Of a stretch of 8,399 bases of DNA, positions 5,443 through 8,399 are shown piece after piece. How positions within the stretch are numbered: position 1 is the stretch's first letter; each line of letters begins with the position of its first letter. The translations under genes were made by a program, and so were the position numbers. The notes beneath the pieces are model-generated. The model was not told where the DNA came from, did not search any database, and was given only the letters and a program-made list of their open reading frames with translations. Source of the stretch: Treponema sp. (lineage in GTDB: Bacteria > Spirochaetota > Spirochaetia > Treponematales > Breznakiellaceae); assembly GCA_031277045.1 (NCBI GenBank), contig JAISLX010000027.1, positions 1-8,399 on the forward strand. The letters are read 5' to 3'.

Positions 5443-6218
5443 GAAACACCACCATCAAGGTTGAAGGTCTCTACGCCGCGTACAACGGGCCGGACGTGAT
5501 CAAGAACATTGCGCTGGAAGCCGGGGCCGGGGATTTTCTCTGCGCCGCGGGGCCCAACGGATCGGGCAAAAGCACCCTGCTGCGCGCCATAGCCCGGCTT
5601 ATACCCTGCCGGGGCAGCGTTACGGTGGAAGGCAGGGATATACGCGCGATGAAACGCCGGGAACTGGCGCGGAAAATCGCCCTGCTGGGACAAAGTTCGC
5701 GGTTTTACTTTCCCTATACTGTCTACGAAACGGCCGCCCTGGGCCGCTACGCCTACGGCAAGGGTTTTTTGCCCAGGCTTGAAAAAGAAGACCGCGAAAT
5801 CATCGGCCGGATCCTTGGGCGGCTTGAACTGGATGCCTTTGCGGAAACGCCGATCACCGCGCTTTCCGGGGGGCAGCTTCAGCGTGTTTTTCTGGCCCGG
5901 ACTTTGATCCAGAATCCGGCGATTATTCTGCTGGACGAGCCTACCAACCACCTGGATTTGAAATACCAGGTAGAATTGCTGAGTTATCTGAGGGAATGGG
6001 CGGGGGAATCAGGCGGCATTGTTATCGCGGTGCTTCACGATCTTAACCTGGTCCGCGGCTTTGCCGGCCGCGTGATTCTCCTGGACAGGGGAGAGGTAAC
6101 GGCGGCGGGAACCTCCGGGGACGTGATGCAATCCCCCGCCCTAAAGGCGGCCTACGGCATGGATATTCCCGCCTTTATGAGGGAGTCCCTGAAACGCTGG
6201 GAACCCGCGTCCGTGTAA
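5439..6218 (+). CDS. FepC/BtuD-family ABC transporter ATP-binding protein
   Basis: A 259-residue cytoplasmic ATPase powering the importer encoded by the two preceding genes. All catalytic motifs are intact: Walker A GPNGSGKST (38-46), Q-loop Gln85, signature LSGGQ (142-146), Walker B IILLDE (162-167) with EPTNHLD, and switch His200 in LHDLNL. The C-terminal tail has the usual D-R-G-E-V-T-A-A-G-T and the segment preceding the last helix (MDIPAFM). The start is the GTG at 5439, whose last two bases are part of the permease stop (GTGA, 4-base overlap); this is typical of translational coupling and agrees with family length. The open frame extends far upstream through the permease gene, but that part is a shadow. 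The substrate is the same uncertainty as for the transporter as a whole. Confidence 0.93.
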   Translation: MRNTTIKVEGLYAAYNGPDVIKNIALEAGAGDFLCAAGPNGSGKSTLLRAIARLIPCRGSVTVEGRDIRAMKRRELARKIALLGQSSRFYFPYTVYETAALGRYAYGKGFLPRLEKEDREIIGRILGRLELDAFAETPITALSGGQLQRVFLARTLIQNPAIILLDEPTNHLDLKYQVELLSYLREWAGESGGIVIAVLHDLNLVRGFAGRVILLDRGEVTAAGTSGDVMQSPALKAAYGMDIPAFMRESLKRWEPASV

Positions 6219-6223
6219 AACCC

Positions 6224-6286
6224 CGCGGCCCCGGCTCCACGCCCGCTTTCAAAGCCCGGCGGCCCGCGTAATATCCCGCGTTTTTT
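6224..6286 (+). terminator. Possible terminator after the ABC operon
   Basis: A GC-rich stretch rich in short inverted repeats (CGCGG at 6224-6228 can pair with CCGCG at 6264-6268 or 6276-6280) ends in T6 at 6281-6286. The position, just after the ATPase stop, suits termination. No single clean stem abuts the T-run, so the call is weak. Confidence 0.3.
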
Positions 6287-6296
6287 CCCATAAAAC

Positions 6297-6321
6297 TTGT
6301 ACCGGAATATACGGCATACAA
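6297..6321. promoter_or_regulatory. Interrupted inverted repeat upstream of the cyclase promoter
   Basis: TTGTA (6297-6301) and TACAA (6317-6321) are complementary arms, and CCG (6302-6304) can pair with CGG (6312-6314) inside. CGGAAT (6303-6308) and ATTCCG (6322-6327) form an alternative 6-bp stem. It lies 16 bases upstream of the -35 box, where an activator could bind. It does not match the enteric Crp consensus. It is offered only as an operator candidate. Confidence 0.3.
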
Positions 6322-6336
6322 ATTCCGCCGCCGCAC

Positions 6337-6365
6337 TTGGCAGCGGGGTAAACAGGTTTTATACT
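6337..6365 (+). promoter_or_regulatory. Strong candidate promoter of the cyclase gene
   Basis: TTGGCA (6337-6342, 5/6 match) and TATACT (6360-6365, 5/6 match) are separated by exactly 17 bases. The start point would be near 6371-6373, only 7-9 bases before the ATG at 6380. There is no room for a Shine-Dalgarno sequence and none is seen. The cyclase therefore appears to be transcribed independently of the ABC operon. Confidence 0.6.
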
Positions 6366-6379
6366 AATTAATACGCTGT

Positions 6380-8020
6380 ATGAATGAAAGGCGCTTGCTG
6401 GTAAATATTTTTACCTCCGGAAAGAAATTCGAATCCGGCGGGGTTGAATCTTCCATAACGGATAATAAAATCCGTTATGTTTTGATGAATTTTATTTTTA
6501 TTTTTGGGGCCGTTATTCTGGCGGCGTTTGTCGCGCAGAATATCTCAAAAGGTTCCTACTTTGACGCCACTGTCTGCGCCGTCATGATCGCGGTAGCCGC
6601 CTCGGGTTTTATCCTTGCCCGGATTGTCCGGGTCCAGACTGTCGCGGCGGTCTTTACCATCGTTTCCTACGGACTGTTCTGTTCTTTGCTGATCTGGAAC
6701 GGCGACGCCCAGGGGGCGGGCTTTCTCTTTATTTACATTTACCCCCTGCTGACTATTCTTTTGCTGGGCATGAAGACGGGGATCGGCCTTTCCTGCGTTC
6801 AGCTTGCCGTTACCGCCGTTCAGGTTTTTATACCTTCGGTTTCAAGGTTCAGTTATCCTTTCGACGTGTCAATCAGGATGGTAACCGTTTACGTGCTGGT
6901 GCTGTCAATTACCGTGGTCTTTGAGCGGACCAGGCAGACCAAGGACCGGCTGAACCAGCGTTTAACAACAGAACTAAAAACCCTGAATGAAAATTTGCAG
7001 CAAATGGTGGAAGAAAAGTCCAGCCGCCTTATTAAACTTCACGACACTTTTGGCCGCTACCTGCCGGACAAAGTAATCAAGCAGCTTCTGGAATCTCCCG
7101 GCGGCCCTTCCCTGTGGGGGGAAAAACGCTACATCACCATTATGACCAGCGATATACGGGGTTTTACCCCGCTGGCGGAACGCTGTGAAAGTGAAAAAGT
7201 TGTAATGCTGCTTAACCATTACTTCAGCGTGATGGTGGAAATTATCCACGCCTTCAGCGGCACTATTATTGAATTTCTGGGCGATTCTATTCTCTGCATT
7301 TTCGGGGCTCCCCTGGAAGATGAATACCACGCGGACAAAGCGGCCGCCTGCGCGCTGAAAATGCAGTCCGCCATGAAGGATGTTAACATCTGGGCCGCGG
7401 GAAACGGTTTTCCGGAAATTGAGATGGGAATCGCCATAAATACCGGGGACGCGATTGTGGGGAATATCGGTTCCGACCGGGTGATGAAGTACAACGTTAT
7501 CGGCAGCAACGTAAACCTGAGCAGCCGGATAGAAAGCTATACTACCGGCGGACAGGTGATGCTGTCCGAATACACGTATAACGCGCTTCGTTCCCCTGTC
7601 CACATCGTACAAAAAACACAGGTGAACCCCAAGGGCGTTTCCATACCCATCATGATCCTGCAGATAGACGCCATCGGCGAGCCGTTTAATATTGTCCTGG
7701 ACAGCGACGCCGCTCAGATAAGGCCGCTGGATCCCCCGCTGCCGGTTCTGTGCTTCCCCATACGGGACAAACACATTGAAACCGATGGTTTTAATGCGCT
7801 GCTGACCCATCTTTCCGCGAAGGAGGGAAGGCTGCTGCCCGGAGCCGGAATGAACACCCTTGCCGTGTTTGACGAACTCAGGATGCGTATATCCGGCCGG
7901 GAAGTTTTGGCGAAAATTGTCAGCCTGGAAGACGGCGTTATAAGCCTGCGCTTTACCGCGGCCCTTTCGGACCCGCTTGTCCCCGGTTCCCCTGTTGTCC
8001 CCGGCGTTATTCCGGGGTAA
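6380..8020 (+). CDS. Membrane-bound class III adenylate/guanylate cyclase
   Basis: A 546-residue protein expected to make a cyclic nucleotide from NTP. About six membrane helices fall in residues 33-182, then a charged helical linker (about 183-215) leads to HDTFGRYLPDKVIKQLLE, common before bacterial catalytic domains. The catalytic domain covers about 245-430. Metal-binding Asp258 is in SDIRGFT and Asp302 in EFLGDS; the transition-state pair is Asn379 and Arg383 (NLSSR). The base-selecting positions read Glu298 (Lys in adenylate cyclases, Glu in guanylate cyclases) and Asn372 (Asp or Thr in adenylate, Cys in guanylate cyclases), so the product is unclear. Residues about 440-530 form a further beta-rich domain, possibly PilZ-like, ending VISLRFTAAL. 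The ATG at 6380 has no Shine-Dalgarno but sits just after a strong promoter. The 3' end overlaps the convergent gene by 14 bases. The cyclase family is certain; the substrate is not. Confidence 0.9.
   Translation: MNERRLLVNIFTSGKKFESGGVESSITDNKIRYVLMNFIFIFGAVILAAFVAQNISKGSYFDATVCAVMIAVAASGFILARIVRVQTVAAVFTIVSYGLFCSLLIWNGDAQGAGFLFIYIYPLLTILLLGMKTGIGLSCVQLAVTAVQVFIPSVSRFSYPFDVSIRMVTVYVLVLSITVVFERTRQTKDRLNQRLTTELKTLNENLQQMVEEKSSRLIKLHDTFGRYLPDKVIKQLLESPGGPSLWGEKRYITIMTSDIRGFTPLAERCESEKVVMLLNHYFSVMVEIIHAFSGTIIEFLGDSILCIFGAPLEDEYHADKAAACALKMQSAMKDVNIWAAGNGFPEIEMGIAINTGDAIVGNIGSDRVMKYNVIGSNVNLSSRIESYTTGGQVMLSEYTYNALRSPVHIVQKTQVNPKGVSIPIMILQIDAIGEPFNIVLDSDAAQIRPLDPPLPVLCFPIRDKHIETDGFNALLTHLSAKEGRLLPGAGMNTLAVFDELRMRISGREVLAKIVSLEDGVISLRFTAALSDPLVPGSPVVPGVIPG
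7999..8017. terminator. Hairpin at the convergent overlap of the cyclase and GIY-YIG genes
   Basis: CCCCGG (7999-8004) pairs with CCGGGG (8012-8017) around a 7-base loop. The minus-strand stop codon (8007-8009) is in the loop and the cyclase stop (8018-8020) directly follows the stem. No T-run follows on either strand, so it is at best a weak bidirectional terminator or a 3'-end stabiliser. Confidence 0.35.
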
Positions 8021-8294
8021 ATTCCGGCGAAAGGTTGTATCCTTTTTCCGGATTGTTGGCGCCGTATTGGACGATGAATTCGGCTTCTTTTTTGAGCAGT
8101 TCGGACTCGGATATTTGTCCGGCAGAAAAGAGTATTTCTTTTCGTACCGTTATATCCATCTGCTGTTCCGGGGGAAAATCTTTTTCAAGATATTCCCGGT
8201 TGGGGCTGCCGAAGTACCGGAGATTGTCGCCCGTTGAATCTTTCCCCACGTAAATTTTCCCGTTGGGGTAGGTTATTTTATAGATGACTTTCAT
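8007..8294 (-). CDS. Small stand-alone GIY-YIG nuclease-domain protein
   Basis: A 95-residue protein that is essentially one GIY-YIG domain. The N-terminal signature is VIYKITYPNGKIYVGKD (3-19), with Tyr5 and Tyr15 at the GIY and YIG tyrosines. RYFGS follows (26-30), and Arg26 or Arg33 could be the catalytic Arg. The acidic site is in KKEAEFIVQYG (68-78), with Glu72 aligning best with the metal-binding Glu of I-TevI. GYN at 85-87 gives the conserved Asn. Such domains cut DNA in homing endonucleases, UvrC and Slx1, but short stand-alone versions are mostly uncharacterised. No second DNA-binding domain is present and no intron or phage gene is nearby. The ATG at 8294 has a modest AGGG 5 bases upstream. 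A 6-base gap separates it from the partial gene at 8301-8399, suggesting one operon. Confidence 0.75.
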   Translation of the reverse strand: MKVIYKITYPNGKIYVGKDSTGDNLRYFGSPNREYLEKDFPPEQQMDITVRKEILFSAGQISESELLKKEAEFIVQYGANNPEKGYNLSPEFTPE

Positions 8295-8300
8295 GCCGCC

Positions 8301-8399
8301 CTACAGCCGTTCAATGGCTTCTACATTCCATTCGGTATACGGTCTTTTACTGACGCGGTAATACACCCGGACGCTCTGTCCCGCCTGTAAACCGGAACG
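8301..8399 (-). CDS. C-terminal end of an unidentified small gene, cut by the window edge
   Basis: The frame reading from 8399 toward lower coordinates is open for 32 codons and ends in TAG at 8301-8303. The visible C-terminus includes GLQAGQSVRVYYRVSKRPYT followed by EWNVEAIERL. The pattern G-x-x-V-x-V-Y-Y ... W-x-V-x-A-I-E-x-L suggests a small beta-barrel (OB- or SH3-like) end, but the family is not recognised. The stop lies 6 bases before the GIY-YIG start, so the two are probably co-transcribed. The start is outside the window. Confidence 0.5.
   Translation of the reverse strand, partial: RSGLQAGQSVRVYYRVSKRPYTEWNVEAIERL

Noticed and set aside
6974..7810. 278-codon minus-strand open frame across the cyclase
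   Set aside because: Antisense to conserved cyclase catalytic motifs and without a recognisable fold.

Overview
The window looks like chromosomal DNA of a spirochaete, most likely a treponeme. This is inferred from the double cyclic-nucleotide-binding protein with a TPR-like linker, a FliL-like flagellar protein lying apart from any flagellar operon, a short phosphotransacetylase close by, and a membrane-bound class III cyclase. No rRNA, tRNA, CRISPR array, transposase or recognisable riboswitch was found.

Layout. 33-1280 (+) encodes a two-domain cNMP-binding protein with a C-terminal winged-helix region. It converges on a minus-strand pair: pta (2124-3158), followed downstream by a FliL-like membrane protein (1352-1843). 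The 280 bases between these two hold a likely pta terminator, a 58-nt long hairpin, a second structured segment and phased A/T tracts. Upstream of pta is a divergent intergenic region with one complete and one decayed copy of a palindrome built on TGTTCCAAAA, plus candidate promoters for both directions.

3401-6218 (+) is a three-gene ABC importer of the iron-siderophore/haem/cobalamin class: binding protein, permease and ATPase. The permease and ATPase genes overlap by 4 bases. 6380-8020 (+) is a class III nucleotidyl cyclase with six predicted membrane helices and its own strong promoter. Its substrate-selecting residues are not those of a classical adenylate cyclase. Its 3' end overlaps a convergent stand-alone GIY-YIG nuclease gene (8007-8294, minus), which follows the end of a further minus-strand gene cut by the window edge (8301-8399).

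How the parts may work together. The cyclase and the cNMP-binding regulator could be the two ends of one second-messenger circuit, but about 5 kb and other genes separate them, so this is only a suggestion. pta makes acetyl phosphate/acetyl-CoA in fermentation or acetogenesis. The transporter substrate cannot be fixed from sequence; cobalamin or iron chelates are the family's usual cargo. Two plus-strand genes (binding protein and cyclase) share an unusual arrangement: a near-consensus promoter so close to the ATG that the mRNA leader would be only about 5-9 nt, with no Shine-Dalgarno sequence.
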